A stretch of 64,000 nucleotides of DNA from Eubacteriales bacterium (GTDB taxonomy: Bacteria; Bacillota; Clostridia; Lachnospirales; Lachnospiraceae). This document shows, one piece after another, positions 35,474-46,209 of the stretch. The notes under the pieces are model-generated. The model saw only the letters and a list, made by a program, of their open reading frames with translations. It made no database searches and was not told the origin of the DNA. The stretch is from NCBI GenBank assembly GCA_030536755.1, contig JAUNPJ010000005.1:16637-80636 (forward strand). The letters are read 5' to 3'. A program made the position numbers and the translations under genes. Position 1 is the stretch's first letter. Each line of letters opens with the position of its first letter.

Positions 35474-36277
35474 TCACCTTTTGTCAAGCTCCAGATGTGC
35501 CTGTGCCACAACTGCAGCCACATCCACATCTGTTTGATATTCTGCTTCGTTTTTTCGTATATGAAGCAGGTATTCGATATTTCCTTCAGGTCCTTTGATC
35601 GGCGAAAATTCCAGATGATGAATGCCAAATTCCAGCTCCCTGCTGTAAGAAATCACTTTCTCGATCACTTCTTTGTGCACTGCCGGATCCCGCACGACTC
35701 CTTTCTTTCCAACCTTCTCTCTGCCCGCTTCAAACTGTGGTTTGATCAGACAGACAATTTCTCCATGTTCTGTCAGAAGCTCTTTTACCGGCCCCAACAC
35801 CTTGGTCAGAGAAATAAAGGACACATCAATGGAAGAAAACGCTGGCGGTTCCTGGATATCAGCAGGAACCACATAGCGGATATTTGTCTTCTCCATGCAT
35901 ACCACACGCGGATCGTTGCGCAGCTTCCAGTCAAGCTGTCCATGTCCCACATCGATCGCATATACCTTGACTGCTCCGTTCTGCAGCATGCAATCAGTAA
36001 AACCACCTGTCGAGGAACCTACATCCATACAGACCTTTCCCTCCAGAGTCAAACCAAAATGCGTCATCGCCTTCTCCAGCTTCAGTCCGCCGCGGCTGAC
36101 ATACGGAAGCGTATTGCCTCTTACTTCAATGTTCACCGTATCCGGAAACATAGAACCGGCTTTGTCTTCTTTCTGGCCTTCTACATACACATTTCCTGCC
36201 ATGATCACAGCTTTTGCTTTTTCTCTTGATGCAGCAAGGTTTCTGTTTACCAGTAATACATCTAATCGTTCTTTCAT
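35474..36277 (-). CDS. tlyA: TlyA family rRNA methyltransferase (putative hemolysin A)
   Basis: Predicted 2'-O-methyltransferase acting on 16S/23S rRNA. The 267-residue protein has an N-terminal S4 RNA-binding domain (ERLDVLLVNRNLAASREKAKAVIMAGNVYV), SRGGLKLEKA, and an FtsJ-like SAM domain with CMDVGSSTGGFTDCMLQNGA and AIDVGHGQLDWKLRND. Starts on the base after dxs ends. Hemolysin naming is historical. Confidence 0.93.
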   Translation of the reverse strand: MKERLDVLLVNRNLAASREKAKAVIMAGNVYVEGQKEDKAGSMFPDTVNIEVRGNTLPYVSRGGLKLEKAMTHFGLTLEGKVCMDVGSSTGGFTDCMLQNGAVKVYAIDVGHGQLDWKLRNDPRVVCMEKTNIRYVVPADIQEPPAFSSIDVSFISLTKVLGPVKELLTEHGEIVCLIKPQFEAGREKVGKKGVVRDPAVHKEVIEKVISYSRELEFGIHHLEFSPIKGPEGNIEYLLHIRKNEAEYQTDVDVAAVVAQAHLELDKR

Positions 36278-38137
36278 TTATTTCCAATACTCCTTTACCA
36301 CTGCGGCAATGGACTCTCCATCCAGCCCCAGTTCTCTCCGCAAATCTGCCACATTCCCCTGCTCCACAAAGCAGTCCTCAATGGCAAGCACATGCACCGC
36401 AATGTCCGGATGATGCTCCAGCATATAATCCGATACTCTCTGCCCAAAACCGCCGTTTCTCACGTTTTCTTCCACCGTGATGATGGTGTGATGCTCTGCT
36501 GCCAGTTTATCGAGACATGACGTATCCAGCGGTTTGACAAAGCGCGCATTGATCATCGTGATGCGGATTTCTTCTTTTGTCAGTTTTTCATAGGCCAGCT
36601 GCGCCATCTCTACCATGCTTCCCAACGCAACCACGGCAACCTGACTTCCCTTATGAATGCGCTCCGCCTTTCCAAGAACAATTTTATCTCTGCATTCTTC
36701 CAGTCCGTCATAAGCCGTTCCTCTTGGATAGCGGACTGCCACAGGTCCGTTATAAGCAACTGCAAATTTGATCATATCTGACAATTCCCACTTATTTTTC
36801 GGTGCCATCACCGTCATATTCGGAATCATAGCCAGATACGACAGATCAAAACATCCCTGATGTGTCTCTCCGTCACTTCCTACCAGTCCAGCTCTGTCTA
36901 TGGCAAACACCACATGAAGGTTCTGCATGCAGACGTCATGAATCAGCTGATCAAATCCCCTCTGCAGAAACGAAGAATACACAGCGAGCACAGGAATTAT
37001 CCCTCCGAGAGCAAGCCCTGCTGCGAAAGTCACCGCATGTTCCTCTGCAATTCCGACATCAAAGAATCGTTCCGGAAACATATTTGCAAAACGTTTCAGT
37101 CCGGTTCCTGTAGGCATCGCTGCTGTGATTGCCGCAAGCTTCGGCTGCCGCTCTCCAAGCTTACGCATGACAGTAGAAAAAACGTCCGTATAAGTCTCTT
37201 TTCCCTTTCCCTGAACCGGAAGCCCTGTCTCAATCTCAAAGGCTGTCGTTCCATGAAAACGTGCCGGATGACGAACAGCCGGATCATATCCTCTTCCCTT
37301 CTGAGTCAGCACATGCACCACAACCGGCCCATCTACCCGCTTTGCCTCATTGAATAATTTCATCATCTGATGCATATCATGTCCATCCACCGGTCCCAGA
37401 TAGGTCAGTCCCATATTTTCAAAAAGCATTCCCGGAATGATCAGCTGTTTGATTCCGCTTTTTGTGCTGCGCACTGCCTTTACAATGGGCGCACCAACCT
37501 TTGGTATCTTATTCAGTGTCTTGGTCACATTCATTTTCAGCCCTGTATAGGCCTCTGCTGTGCGTATATTTGCAAGATAAGAAGACATGCCGCCCACACT
37601 TTTGGAAATCGACATGTTGTTGTCATTTAAAACAATAATAAAATTCGATTTTAAAGTCGAAGCATTGTTTAAAGCCTCATAAGCCATTCCGCCGGTGAGC
37701 GCACCATCCCCGATCACAGAAACTACCCGGTAATCTCCGCCCGTCAGCTCTCTCGCCTTTACATAGCCAACACCGGCAGAAACAGAAGTAGAACTGTGTC
37801 CCGTATCAAAAGAATCACAATCACTTTCGCTTCGTTTCGGAAAACCGCTCAGTCCTCCCTCTTTTCGCAGATTCGAAAATGCATCTTTTCTTCCTGTAAG
37901 AATCTTATGCGTATATGCCTGATGTCCCACATCCCAGATCAACTTATCTTCCGGAAAATGCATCACGTTATGCAATGCCATCGTCAATTCCACAACGCCA
38001 AGATTAGACCCAAGATGTCCTCCTGTTTTACTGATGCTTTCAATCAGAAAACGGCGGATTTCTTCCGCCAGTGCCGGAAATTGTTCCAGCGGAATTTTAT
38101 GAATATCGTTTGGTTTTTTGATGTTATCTAAAATCAT
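36278..38137 (-). CDS. dxs: 1-deoxy-D-xylulose-5-phosphate synthase
   Basis: TPP enzyme joining pyruvate and glyceraldehyde 3-phosphate, first step of the MEP isoprenoid route. The 619-residue protein has LGVVELTMALHNV, HQAYTHKILTGR, the TPP-binding GDGALTGGMAYEALNN ... LNDNNMSIS, and EEHAVTFAAGLAL with RYPRG in the transketolase central domain. Adjacent to ispA upstream and tlyA downstream, all one operon. Confidence 0.97.
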   Translation of the reverse strand: MILDNIKKPNDIHKIPLEQFPALAEEIRRFLIESISKTGGHLGSNLGVVELTMALHNVMHFPEDKLIWDVGHQAYTHKILTGRKDAFSNLRKEGGLSGFPKRSESDCDSFDTGHSSTSVSAGVGYVKARELTGGDYRVVSVIGDGALTGGMAYEALNNASTLKSNFIIVLNDNNMSISKSVGGMSSYLANIRTAEAYTGLKMNVTKTLNKIPKVGAPIVKAVRSTKSGIKQLIIPGMLFENMGLTYLGPVDGHDMHQMMKLFNEAKRVDGPVVVHVLTQKGRGYDPAVRHPARFHGTTAFEIETGLPVQGKGKETYTDVFSTVMRKLGERQPKLAAITAAMPTGTGLKRFANMFPERFFDVGIAEEHAVTFAAGLALGGIIPVLAVYSSFLQRGFDQLIHDVCMQNLHVVFAIDRAGLVGSDGETHQGCFDLSYLAMIPNMTVMAPKNKWELSDMIKFAVAYNGPVAVRYPRGTAYDGLEECRDKIVLGKAERIHKGSQVAVVALGSMVEMAQLAYEKLTKEEIRITMINARFVKPLDTSCLDKLAAEHHTIITVEENVRNGGFGQRVSDYMLEHHPDIAVHVLAIEDCFVEQGNVADLRRELGLDGESIAAVVKEYWK

Positions 38138-38152
38138 TGGTATACCACCCCA

Positions 38153-39052
38153 TTATTTGGTGCGGGTAATCAGCGAAAGAATCAGTTCACGCAGAAACTC
38201 ATTTTTTTCTTCCAGAATATCCAGCATAAAAATGGCTTCCCGGGACAGCAGCTCTACTTTTTTCGCTGCCTCTTCAATCCCATAAAGTGTTACATAAGTA
38301 GTCTTCTGATTCTTTTCATCACTGTGAACAGGCTTTCCCAATTCCTCTGTCGTGCTGGTCACATCCAGAATATCGTCCTGTATCTGAAAAGCCAGCCCCA
38401 CTTTTGAGGCCACCTGTTCCATCCCGCGGATTTTTTCATCGGAAGCTCCCGCCAGTGCCGCGCCTGCCATCATAGAAGCTTCAATCAGCGCCGATGTTTT
38501 GTTCTCATAAATATAAAGCAGCATTTCCTCCGAAATCGCTTTCCCCTCATTCGTCACATCAACACTCTGTCCTCCCAGCATACCGTAAATCCCCGTCTTA
38601 GACGAAAGAATCTGCAATGCCAGAGGAATATTTTTGTTATCCGGTTCCAGATAAAATGCATGAAATGCCACCTCGTATGCGTAATTCAGAAGTGCATCTC
38701 CGCTTAGTATTCCCATTGCCTCTCCAAATTGTGCATGGGTCGTCTTTTTTCCTCTTCTATATTCATCGTTATCCAAAGCAGGAAGGTCGTCATGAATCAG
38801 AGAGTGCGTATGAATCATCTCCATTGCCGCCATAAACGGCGCAACCACCTGTCCTTTTCCGCCAAAAAGGCGATACGATTCCCACATGAGAATCGGACGC
38901 AGACGTTTGCCCCCTGCAGTCATACTGTAATTCATCGCCTGCGCCAGCTGTGCAGCAAACCCTTCTTCTTTTGGAAGAAATTTCTGAATCAATCCATTTA
39001 CCTGCTCGGTTCTTTCTTTTAATTCTTCTTTAAAATTCACTGACTGTACCAT
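38153..39052 (-). CDS. ispA: Polyprenyl synthetase (farnesyl diphosphate synthase type)
   Basis: Condenses IPP with allylic diphosphates; farnesyl diphosphate is the usual product. About 299 residues with the first Asp-rich motif HDDLPALDNDEYRRGKKT and the second QIQDDILDVT. Neighbouring dxs supports isoprenoid synthesis. Start is uncertain: ATG 39058, ATG 39052 or GTG 39040 all overlap the end of xseB, and GAGG at about 39055 would favour the GTG. Confidence 0.93.
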   Translation of the reverse strand: MVQSVNFKEELKERTEQVNGLIQKFLPKEEGFAAQLAQAMNYSMTAGGKRLRPILMWESYRLFGGKGQVVAPFMAAMEMIHTHSLIHDDLPALDNDEYRRGKKTTHAQFGEAMGILSGDALLNYAYEVAFHAFYLEPDNKNIPLALQILSSKTGIYGMLGGQSVDVTNEGKAISEEMLLYIYENKTSALIEASMMAGAALAGASDEKIRGMEQVASKVGLAFQIQDDILDVTSTTEELGKPVHSDEKNQKTTYVTLYGIEEAAKKVELLSREAIFMLDILEEKNEFLRELILSLITRTK

Positions 39053-39242
39053 CCTCATTCATCTGAAGCATTTTCTTCTCTACTGTATCAATCTTCTTAC
39101 TACAGTATTGCAGGAGTTCCATTCCTTCTTTGTATATCTGAAACGATTCCTCCAGCGTGATCTCGCTGCTTTCCAGCCGCTTCGCAATCCGATCCAAAGC
39201 CTCCAACGCTTCCTCAATTGTCCTGTTTTCTTTTTTAGCCAT
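39030..39242 (-). CDS. xseB: Exodeoxyribonuclease VII small subunit
   Basis: 70-residue helical subunit. NRTIEEALEALDRIAKRLESSEITLEESFQIYKEGMELLQYC is the classic XseB helix pair. Overlaps xseA by 8 bases and ispA by about 20. Confidence 0.94.
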   Translation of the reverse strand: MAKKENRTIEEALEALDRIAKRLESSEITLEESFQIYKEGMELLQYCSKKIDTVEKKMLQMNEDGTVSEF

Positions 39243-40455
39243 CTATCTTACCTCTGTCGACTTTTCTTATCTTCTCAGCCTTCGCCAGAATCTCACCGTC
39301 TGCAAGCTGAATCGAAAGCCTGTCGCCTTCTTTTACCTGTCCGCTGCTTTTTACATTTCTTCCACTTTCATCCGATACATAAGAATATCCCTGTTTCAGC
39401 TTATCCAGAGGCGACAATCCTTTCATTCGCTCAATGGACAGCTCCAGTCTGTGACGACTGTCCAGGATTTTCCGGTTCATACCGGCCTCCATCCGATCCT
39501 GCAGCTCCGCAAGAAACTGTCGTCTCTCCCGAATCTGATTTTCAGGGCTTAAATAACTCAGCTTTATCTGATATTGGCGAAGCCTGCTTTTTGCAAAAAT
39601 CAGGTGACGCTCCAGTCCTCGCTGAAATCTTTTTTCATACTCACGAAAACCTTCCGCAACACTCCGATAATCATACACTGCAAGTTCTGCCGCCGCAGAA
39701 GGCGTCGGCGCACGCAGATCTGCCACAAAATCAGCAATCGTGGTATCGGTCTCATGGCCGACTGCAGAAATGACCGGCGTTGTGCAATTGAAGATTGCCC
39801 TTGCGACTTCCTCTTCATTGAAAGCCCACAGATCTTCAATCGAACCTCCGCCTCTTCCCACAATCATGACATCCACTCCATATGCGTCGAGCATCTCAAT
39901 TCCCTGCACAATACTTCTGACCGCACCTTCGCCCTGCACGAGAGCCGGATATAAAACAATCTGCAAATAAGGATTCCTGCGATAGGAAATGTTGCGGATA
40001 TCCTGGATAGCCGCACCGGTAGGAGCAGTCACCACTCCCAATGTTTTGATAAAACGTGGAATCGGCTGCTTATATTCGGGAGCAAACATCCCCATTTCTT
40101 CCAGTTCCTGCTTAAGTGCAAGATACTTCTCATAGAGAAGCCCGGCCCCCTCCAGTTTGATTTCTCTGGCATAGAGCTGATAACGTCCATCCCGCTCATA
40201 AACGCTGACGCTGCCCTGTACAACAACCTTATCCCCGTTTTTCATGGCAAACGCCAATCCCCGCCGCTGTCCGGCAAACATAACACAATTGATGGTTCCT
40301 GTCTCATCCTTCAAAGAAAAATAGATGTGTCCAGATGTGTGATATTTACAATTTGAAACTTCACCCTTTACGCTGATGCGGCTTAGCATGAAGTCCTGTG
40401 TGAACATATTTTTAATGTAGGTATTCACCTGTCCTACGGAATAAATATTATTCAT
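39235..40455 (-). CDS. xseA: Exodeoxyribonuclease VII large subunit
   Basis: Single-strand-specific nuclease subunit. 406 residues: N-terminal OB fold ([19 protein letters not shown] ... [27 protein letters not shown]), the catalytic domain with [16 protein letters not shown] and [14 protein letters not shown] and [29 protein letters not shown], then a coiled coil. The ATG at 40455 lies inside the last codons of nusB; an in-frame TTG further up (40473) has no RBS. Confidence 0.95.
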   Translation of the reverse strand: MNNIYSVGQVNTYIKNMFTQDFMLSRISVKGEVSNCKYHTSGHIYFSLKDETGTINCVMFAGQRRGLAFAMKNGDKVVVQGSVSVYERDGRYQLYAREIKLEGAGLLYEKYLALKQELEEMGMFAPEYKQPIPRFIKTLGVVTAPTGAAIQDIRNISYRRNPYLQIVLYPALVQGEGAVRSIVQGIEMLDAYGVDVMIVGRGGGSIEDLWAFNEEEVARAIFNCTTPVISAVGHETDTTIADFVADLRAPTPSAAAELAVYDYRSVAEGFREYEKRFQRGLERHLIFAKSRLRQYQIKLSYLSPENQIRERRQFLAELQDRMEAGMNRKILDSRHRLELSIERMKGLSPLDKLKQGYSYVSDESGRNVKSSGQVKEGDRLSIQLADGEILAKAEKIRKVDRGKIDG

Positions 40456-40849
40456 CCTTCGCAATTTTTCCAAGGATACCGTTTACAAAAGATGCAGAAG
40501 TATCGCCGCCAAAAGCCTTTGCGATTTCAACTGCCTCATTGATGGCAACCTTTACCGGAACATCCTCATCAAATTTTATCTCATAAACAGCCAGACGCAA
40601 AATACTCAAATCTACTTTACTCATACGGCTTGTCTTCCATCCCTTTGATTTTTCATTGAGCAATGCATCAATCTCAGCTAAATGCTCTTTGATTTTCTCA
40701 TATTTGCTCTGCATATAGGATTGATCATTCTCTTTTAAGACTCCCAGACCATCAAAATACATGACAAGCTGATCGTTCATTTCCTCGCCATCATTAAAAT
40801 CACTCATAAAAAGAAGCTTAAATATATGTTCTCTTAATTCTCGTCTCCC
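40448..40849 (-). CDS. nusB: Transcription antitermination factor NusB
   Basis: RNA-binding helical protein of rRNA antitermination complexes. Begins [19 protein letters not shown], the usual NusB start, and ends in [40 protein letters not shown]. An upstream ATG (40882) would add 11 residues but has no RBS; GGAGG lies 14 bases from the chosen ATG, so the start is not certain. 133 residues. Confidence 0.94.
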   Translation of the reverse strand, partial: GRRELREHIFKLLFMSDFNDGEEMNDQLVMYFDGLGVLKENDQSYMQSKYEKIKEHLAEIDALLNEKSKGWKTSRMSKVDLSILRLAVYEIKFDEDVPVKVAINEAVEIAKAFGGDTSASFVNGILGKIAKDE

Positions 40850-40891
40850 CATGGTTTTCTCTGTTTCCTCCATTTTCTTCATCGTACATAG

Positions 40892-40917
40892 AAAAAAAGG
40901 AAAGGTTTACTTTCCTT
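40892..40917 (-). terminator. Terminator overlapping the asp23 stop codon
   Basis: Minus strand GGAAAG-TAAA-CCTTTCC hairpin followed by TTTTTTT. Its 5' arm contains the last codons and stop of the Asp23-family gene, so it may limit read-through into nusB. Confidence 0.8.
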
Positions 40918-41293
40918 TTTCGTTGTCCATATTCACTCCGGCGATCCGAACATTCACATCCGCAACAGTCAAACCAGTCATATTCTCAATGGCAGCTTTT
41001 ACCTTTTCCTGTACGGTTTTGCTGGTTTCCAAAATATTATAACCATACTCTATATTCAGATTCAGATCCACAGTAACTACATCTTCCAGAACATCGATCC
41101 GAACGCCTTTGGACAAATTTTTCATTCCAAGCTTGGCTACCAGCTCATTGGTAATGTTGCCAGCCATAGAAGCAACGCCATCTACTTCTGTCGCCGCCAA
41201 TCCCGCAATAATTGCCACAACGCTGTCTGCAACACGTACATCTCCCATGCTGCCGTTTTCATGTATCTTATATATGTTTCTTTTTTCTGCCAT
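40907..41293 (-). CDS. Asp23/Gls24 family envelope stress protein
   Basis: 128-residue protein of the DUF322 family. GDVRVADSVVAIIAGLAATEVDGVASM and GVRIDVLEDVVTVDLNLNIEYGYNI are the family core. Often found just before nusB in clostridia, as here. Members are membrane-associated and linked to envelope stress; molecular function is unknown. RBS GGAGG. A TATAAT with TGG before it (extended -10) about 40 bases upstream likely drives the operon. Confidence 0.92.
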   Translation of the reverse strand: MAEKRNIYKIHENGSMGDVRVADSVVAIIAGLAATEVDGVASMAGNITNELVAKLGMKNLSKGVRIDVLEDVVTVDLNLNIEYGYNILETSKTVQEKVKAAIENMTGLTVADVNVRIAGVNMDNEKGK

Positions 41294-41327
41294 AATAAGA
41301 CCTCCTAATGTTTCATACGTCTCTGGT

Positions 41328-41333
41328 TATTAT
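41328..41333 (-). promoter_or_regulatory. -10 region of the asp23-nusB operon promoter
   Basis: TTTGGTATAAT on the minus strand near 41328-41338: an extended -10 with a poor T-rich -35. Exact register was judged by eye. Confidence 0.5.
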
Positions 41334-41370
41334 ACCAAATGTAACACAAAAATAAAAGTTTTTTATTTTG

Positions 41371-41420
41371 AAAAGCTCTTTATTCGAAAACAAACTTCTG
41401 CTTTTCGAATAAAGAGCTCA
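41371..41420 (-). terminator. Terminator after the alanine symporter gene
   Basis: Near-perfect long stem AGCTCTTTATTCGAAAA / TTTTCGAATAAAGAGCT, followed on the minus strand by TTTTC and an AT-rich run. Confidence 0.8.
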
Positions 41421-41442
41421 CATTCATAGTCTTTCTATGGAT

Positions 41443-42861
41443 TTATTTTCCCTTATATGCTTTTCTTTCTTTTTCCAAAATCGGCTGGAAACGATTTACT
41501 TCTTCTACAATAACATTACTGAGAAGAAGCATACAGATTAAGTTTGGAATTGCCATTAAGGCATTCATAATATCTGAAATGTTCCATACCAGATCCAGAG
41601 TCTGTGTTGCACCGATATATACAACAAGAGAAAATACTACACGGTAAATAATATTATATTTATGGCTCTGGAACAGGTATTCAAATGCCTTTTCTCCGTG
41701 ATATTCCCATCCAAGAATGGTAGAGAATGCAAATAAAACAATTCCTATTGTTACCAGATATTTACCAAGGGGTCCCAGCACGGTGGAAAATGCCGCCATC
41801 GTAAGCTGTACGCCCTGCAGAGGTTCTCCGGCTGCATTTGTTGTTCCAAGTACACCGGAGGCAGCAATTGCCAGACCTGTGATGGAACATACAACAATCG
41901 TATCAAAAAATGTACCTGTCATATTGATGTATCCCTGGCGAACCGGATCATCTGTTGTTGCGGCAGCTGCTGTGATTGCTGCAGAACCAAGACCTGCTTC
42001 GTTGGAGAACACACCTCTTGCAACACCATAACGAATCGAATTCATAACAGACACCGTAATTGTTCCAAGGACACCTCCGCCAATCGCTTTTGGATTAAAT
42101 GCCATGCCGAAAATCAGATACAGTCCATGAGGAAGATTTGTAATATTTCCTAAAATCACCACAATTCCCGCAATGATATAAAAAACAGCCATCGTCGGTA
42201 CAACTACAGATGATACACGAGAAATACTTGTAATACCACCAAGAATGATCAAAAGTGCAAGAACCGTAAGCACAACACCTGTGATCCAGGATGGAACACG
42301 GAAACTCTCCTCAAGTGCTCCTGAAATAGAGTTTGCCTGTGTCATATTTCCAATACCAAAAGATGCCAGAACAGAAAACATTGCAAATAAGAATCCCATC
42401 GTTTTTCCAAAAGATTTATTCTTAAAAGCATTTTTCATTGTGTACATAGGGCCACCGGACATTTCCCCTTTTTCATTCACTTCACGGTATTTGATTGCAA
42501 GCATACATTCACTGAACTTGGATGTCAGACCAAAACATGCTGAGATCCACATCCATACGAGTGCACCCGGACCACCGGAAAACATCGCTGTTGCAACACC
42601 GATAATATTACCTGTACCAATCGTAGCTGCAAGAGCTGTCATCAATGCCGAGAACGGTGATACATCTCCCGTACCTCTCTTCTTCGTCCTCGCCTCTTTG
42701 CTTAATACACTATGCAGGGCATATCCAAGATTTCTCCACGGCAGAAATTTCAGACGGATGGTCAAAAAGATTCCTGTTCCCACCAGAAGCACCAGCATGA
42801 CAGGTCCCCAGACAAACGCATCGATAGCTCCTACAATTTCATTCAATTTGTCCATTCTCAT
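41443..42861 (-). CDS. Sodium:alanine symporter (AGCS family)
   Basis: Na+-coupled uptake of alanine or glycine. The 472-residue membrane protein has about ten hydrophobic segments and the family signatures GTGNIIGVATAMFSGGPGALVWMW, AKYREVNEKGEMSGGPMY-like region and GVARGVFSNEAGLGSAAI. RBS AGGAG overlaps two possible ATGs two codons apart. Own terminator; a terminator of the cobalamin operon lies just upstream. Confidence 0.95.
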   Translation of the reverse strand: MRMDKLNEIVGAIDAFVWGPVMLVLLVGTGIFLTIRLKFLPWRNLGYALHSVLSKEARTKKRGTGDVSPFSALMTALAATIGTGNIIGVATAMFSGGPGALVWMWISACFGLTSKFSECMLAIKYREVNEKGEMSGGPMYTMKNAFKNKSFGKTMGFLFAMFSVLASFGIGNMTQANSISGALEESFRVPSWITGVVLTVLALLIILGGITSISRVSSVVVPTMAVFYIIAGIVVILGNITNLPHGLYLIFGMAFNPKAIGGGVLGTITVSVMNSIRYGVARGVFSNEAGLGSAAITAAAATTDDPVRQGYINMTGTFFDTIVVCSITGLAIAASGVLGTTNAAGEPLQGVQLTMAAFSTVLGPLGKYLVTIGIVLFAFSTILGWEYHGEKAFEYLFQSHKYNIIYRVVFSLVVYIGATQTLDLVWNISDIMNALMAIPNLICMLLLSNVIVEEVNRFQPILEKERKAYKGK

Positions 42862-42883
42862 TTCTCCTCTCCTACAATTCTGT

Positions 42884-42928
42884 AAAAAAACAAAAAGGGC
42901 TAACGTTTTTTAAGACTACGCTGCCCTT
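42884..42928 (-). terminator. Terminator at the end of the cobalamin operon
   Basis: Minus strand AAGGGCAGCGT ... ACGTTAGCCCTT followed by TTTGTTTTTTT, 68 bases after the cbiC stop and just before the symporter gene. Confidence 0.75.
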
Positions 42929-42995
42929 CTCTACCTATTAATTTTACACATCACTGCGAAAAAGTCAAGTTCGATTTACCTAAATTTTGTTTTTC

Positions 42996-43634
42996 TTAGA
43001 GGACTCTTCCATCCAGATACATCAATGCATTGCATATGCATGCTGCAATATTGCTTCCTCCCTTGCGTCCTCTCGCCACAATGTACGGCACATCCGTCTT
43101 CATGATCAATTCCTTGGACTGCACAACATTCACAAAGCCTACCGGCACACCGATAATCAGTGCAGGATGAATCTTTCCCTCCTGTATCAGCTCATACAGG
43201 CGCACCAACGCCGTCGGGGCATTTCCAATCGCAAAAATAAAATTCTCTCCCATCGCTGCTGCCTTGTCAATGCAAGCTGTCGCTCTTGTTGTTCCATTTG
43301 CTTTTGCCGCCTGTGCCACATCTTCATCGGACATAAAACAGTGCACCTGTCCGCCATATCTCGCAAGTGTTTTCTTGTTGATTCCTGCCTTTGCCATCTG
43401 CGTATCTGTCACGATGCTGACACCGTTTCGGATTGCTTCTCTTGCCTTTTCCACAGCGCCTTCAGAAAAACAGAGATTCTCTGCATAGTCAAAATCCGCA
43501 CTCGTATGAATGCAGCGTTTGACGATCATTTCTGTCCCCGGAATCAAAGGAGTATCGCCAAGCTCCTGTGTGATGATTTCAAAACTTTTTTTCTCAATTT
43601 CCTGAGGTTTTACATTTTCCAGTTCAATTTTCAT
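42996..43634 (-). CDS. cbiC: Cobalt-precorrin-8 methylmutase CbiC
   Basis: Moves the C11 methyl to C12, giving cobyrinate. The 212-residue protein shows RCIHTSADFDYAENL with the catalytic His of the family, IVTDTQMAKAGIN and IGVPVGFVNVVQSKE, and ends IVARGRKGGSNIAACICNAL. Last gene of the operon, five bases after cbiP. Confidence 0.95.
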   Translation of the reverse strand: MKIELENVKPQEIEKKSFEIITQELGDTPLIPGTEMIVKRCIHTSADFDYAENLCFSEGAVEKAREAIRNGVSIVTDTQMAKAGINKKTLARYGGQVHCFMSDEDVAQAAKANGTTRATACIDKAAAMGENFIFAIGNAPTALVRLYELIQEGKIHPALIIGVPVGFVNVVQSKELIMKTDVPYIVARGRKGGSNIAACICNALMYLDGRVL

Positions 43635-43639
43635 AAGTT

Positions 43640-45148
43640 TTATACTCCTTCCTCCAGAATTTCATAAATTCTCTTCATATCCAGATGCGCACGCAATCCG
43701 TCTGCAAGCAGATCATACTGCGTTTCTTTAAATTCTGCAAAATCCACACCGGTCATTCCGGATACATCCAGCCCTTTGGCAAGCCCGATCGATTCTACAA
43801 TCTTCTCTGCAACCTTCTCTTTGTCAAACACACCATGGACATAAGTACCATATACATTGTCCTGACAGGCACCTTCCTGTTTCTGTGCTCCGGTCACGTG
43901 GTCTTTGATCGCTGTCACCGCATGGACACCATCTTTCAGGACAGATTCTCCCATATGAATCTCATATCCCTCCAGCTCAATGCCCTCCAGTCCCGACAAC
44001 GGACCCTCCACATTGCAGAAAGTTCCGTGAACTCTCGTTCTTGTCTTTTCTTCTTCAAAAATCGTATCCATAGCCAGCAGGCCCATTCCCTGAATCTTTC
44101 CTCCAGCCTCGACATGATGAGGATCCGACAGTGTCTCACCCAGCATCTGATAACCGCCGCACACACCAAAAATGATTTTTCCCTTGGCTGCTTCCTTGAG
44201 AATTGCACTTTCCAGTCCATTCTGACGCATCCAAAGCAAATCTTCCATTGTATTTTTCGTTCCGGGCAAAATAATCATATCCGGATTTTTCAATTCACTG
44301 ACATGCTTCACATAGCGAAGAGAAACACCCGGAATCGATTCAAACGGATTAAAGTCCGTAAAGTTTGAAATTCTCGGCAGACGAATGACTGCAATATCCA
44401 CCAGATCTACCTGCTGATTTCCCTCAAACCGATCCGTCAGACTGTCCTCATCCTCCACCTGAATATTCAGATACGGTGCGACTCCGACCACAGGAATTCC
44501 CGCTCTTTCTTCCAGTTGAGCCACACCTGGATCAAGAATCGTTTTGTCTCCCCGGAATTTATTAATGATGAGGCCTTTCACCATCTGGCGTTCCTCCTCT
44601 TCCAGAAGCATGACCGTTCCGATCAGCTGAGCAAACACGCCTCCTCTGTCGATATCTCCTACAAGAAGAACCGGTGCTCCGGCCGCCTTCGCCATACCCA
44701 TATTGACAATGTCTTCCTGCTTCAAATTAATCTCAGCAGGGCTTCCAGCGCCCTCGATCACAATAATATCGTATTCCTCCGCCAGGCTGTTATATGCCTC
44801 CATGACCTTGGGCATCAGCTTTTTTTTGTAAGCAAAGTAATCTCTGGCGCTCATCGTGCCCATAACTTCTCCGTTTACGATCACCTGCGATCCCGTATCG
44901 TTGGTTGGTTTCAAAAGAATGGGATTCATCTTGACTGAAGGAGCAATTCCCGCTGCCTCCGCCTGCATCACCTGCGCCCGTCCCATTTCCAGACCCTCAT
45001 CGGTGATAAACGAATTCAAAGCCATATTCTGGGATTTAAAAGGGGCAACTTTATACCCGTCCTGTTTAAAAATACGGCATAATCCTGCTGCCAGCAGACT
45101 CTTTCCGGCATTGGACATGGTGCCCTGAATCATAATTGCTTTTGCCAC
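43640..45148 (-). CDS. cbiP: Cobyric acid synthase
   Basis: Glutamine-dependent amidation of adenosylcobyrinic acid a,c-diamide at b, d, e and g. The 502-residue protein has an ATP-binding N-terminus ([22 protein letters not shown]), [13 protein letters not shown], and a glutaminase domain with nucleophile Cys in [12 protein letters not shown] and His in VHGVFD. Overlaps cobD by 19 bases. Confidence 0.96.
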   Translation of the reverse strand: MAKAIMIQGTMSNAGKSLLAAGLCRIFKQDGYKVAPFKSQNMALNSFITDEGLEMGRAQVMQAEAAGIAPSVKMNPILLKPTNDTGSQVIVNGEVMGTMSARDYFAYKKKLMPKVMEAYNSLAEEYDIIVIEGAGSPAEINLKQEDIVNMGMAKAAGAPVLLVGDIDRGGVFAQLIGTVMLLEEEERQMVKGLIINKFRGDKTILDPGVAQLEERAGIPVVGVAPYLNIQVEDEDSLTDRFEGNQQVDLVDIAVIRLPRISNFTDFNPFESIPGVSLRYVKHVSELKNPDMIILPGTKNTMEDLLWMRQNGLESAILKEAAKGKIIFGVCGGYQMLGETLSDPHHVEAGGKIQGMGLLAMDTIFEEEKTRTRVHGTFCNVEGPLSGLEGIELEGYEIHMGESVLKDGVHAVTAIKDHVTGAQKQEGACQDNVYGTYVHGVFDKEKVAEKIVESIGLAKGLDVSGMTGVDFAEFKETQYDLLADGLRAHLDMKRIYEILEEGV

Positions 45149-46188
45149 TCCAGTTCTCCTTTCAGTGCATTGATCAGTTGTTCATTTTCTTCGTGCGTGC
45201 GCACTGCGATTCTGCAGAATCCCTTTCTCAGATTCGGATAATTGCTGCAGTCACGAATCAGTATCTTATGTTTTTTCATGCGTTCCGGCAAATCTTCCGG
45301 CCCCAGAAAGAACAGATAATTTGCGCTGGAATCATACAGCTGCAGTCCAAGATTTCTGAGCTGTTCCTGCAGATAATGGCGTTCCCCAACGATCAGTTCC
45401 TGTCCGCGCTTTACATACGCCGTCTCTTTCAGCGCCGCAATTCCGGCCTCCTGTGCAAGACCGGATACATTCCAGGGCTGTGTCACAAGCTCCATCTGCT
45501 GAGCCAGAGTTTCATCGCCGGTAAGCCCATAGCCGAGGCGCACACCGGCCATCGCATAACGTTTGGTAAACGCCTTCACGATTAGAAGATTGTCTGTCTT
45601 TGAAAGATATTCTTTCATTGTATACTGCTCCGGCTGCTCTACAAAATCAAGAAAACATTCATCCAACACCAGAAGCGTCTCTGTCTGTTCACACAGATGT
45701 AGCAGCCGTTCCAGCAGCTGTTTCTCTGTCAGGATGCCGGTTGGATTGTTGGGATTACATACAAAAACAACATCCGGTCTGGTCTTCTCAACCTGCCTTA
45801 AAATCGCTTCATCCAGAACAAAGCCCTTCTTCTCATCCAGCCGGACATACTCCACGGCACAGCCAACGCTTTCCAGCGCCTGCTGGTATTCCGCAAATGT
45901 CGGTGCGGGAAGAAGTGCCCTCTTTGGTTTTGCGGCAAGACAGACAGAAAAAATCACCTCAGCCGCCCCATTTCCGCATACAATCTGCCCTTCAGGAACC
46001 TGTTCGTATTGTCCGATTGCCTTTTTTAATTTTTCGCACTGTACATCCGGATAATGTACCACGGAATCCACCGCCTGGATGATTGCACTGCGCACGCCGT
46101 CAGGAAGCCCCAACGGGTTGCAGTTTGAAGAAAAATCCAGATAATTTTCATAACGGTACACATCACCGCCATGTATATGTTTCGTCAT
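45130..46188 (-). CDS. cobD: Threonine-phosphate decarboxylase CobD
   Basis: PLP enzyme making (R)-1-aminopropan-2-ol phosphate for the nucleotide loop. 352 residues of the fold type I aminotransferase family: [38 protein letters not shown] and the PLP Lys in [19 protein letters not shown]. HisC-like enzymes look similar, but FSSNCNPLG and the operon make CobD firm. Confidence 0.94.
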   Translation of the reverse strand: MTKHIHGGDVYRYENYLDFSSNCNPLGLPDGVRSAIIQAVDSVVHYPDVQCEKLKKAIGQYEQVPEGQIVCGNGAAEVIFSVCLAAKPKRALLPAPTFAEYQQALESVGCAVEYVRLDEKKGFVLDEAILRQVEKTRPDVVFVCNPNNPTGILTEKQLLERLLHLCEQTETLLVLDECFLDFVEQPEQYTMKEYLSKTDNLLIVKAFTKRYAMAGVRLGYGLTGDETLAQQMELVTQPWNVSGLAQEAGIAALKETAYVKRGQELIVGERHYLQEQLRNLGLQLYDSSANYLFFLGPEDLPERMKKHKILIRDCSNYPNLRKGFCRIAVRTHEENEQLINALKGELEWQKQL

Positions 46189-46209
46189 AAGTATCTCCAG
46201 TCTTACTTT

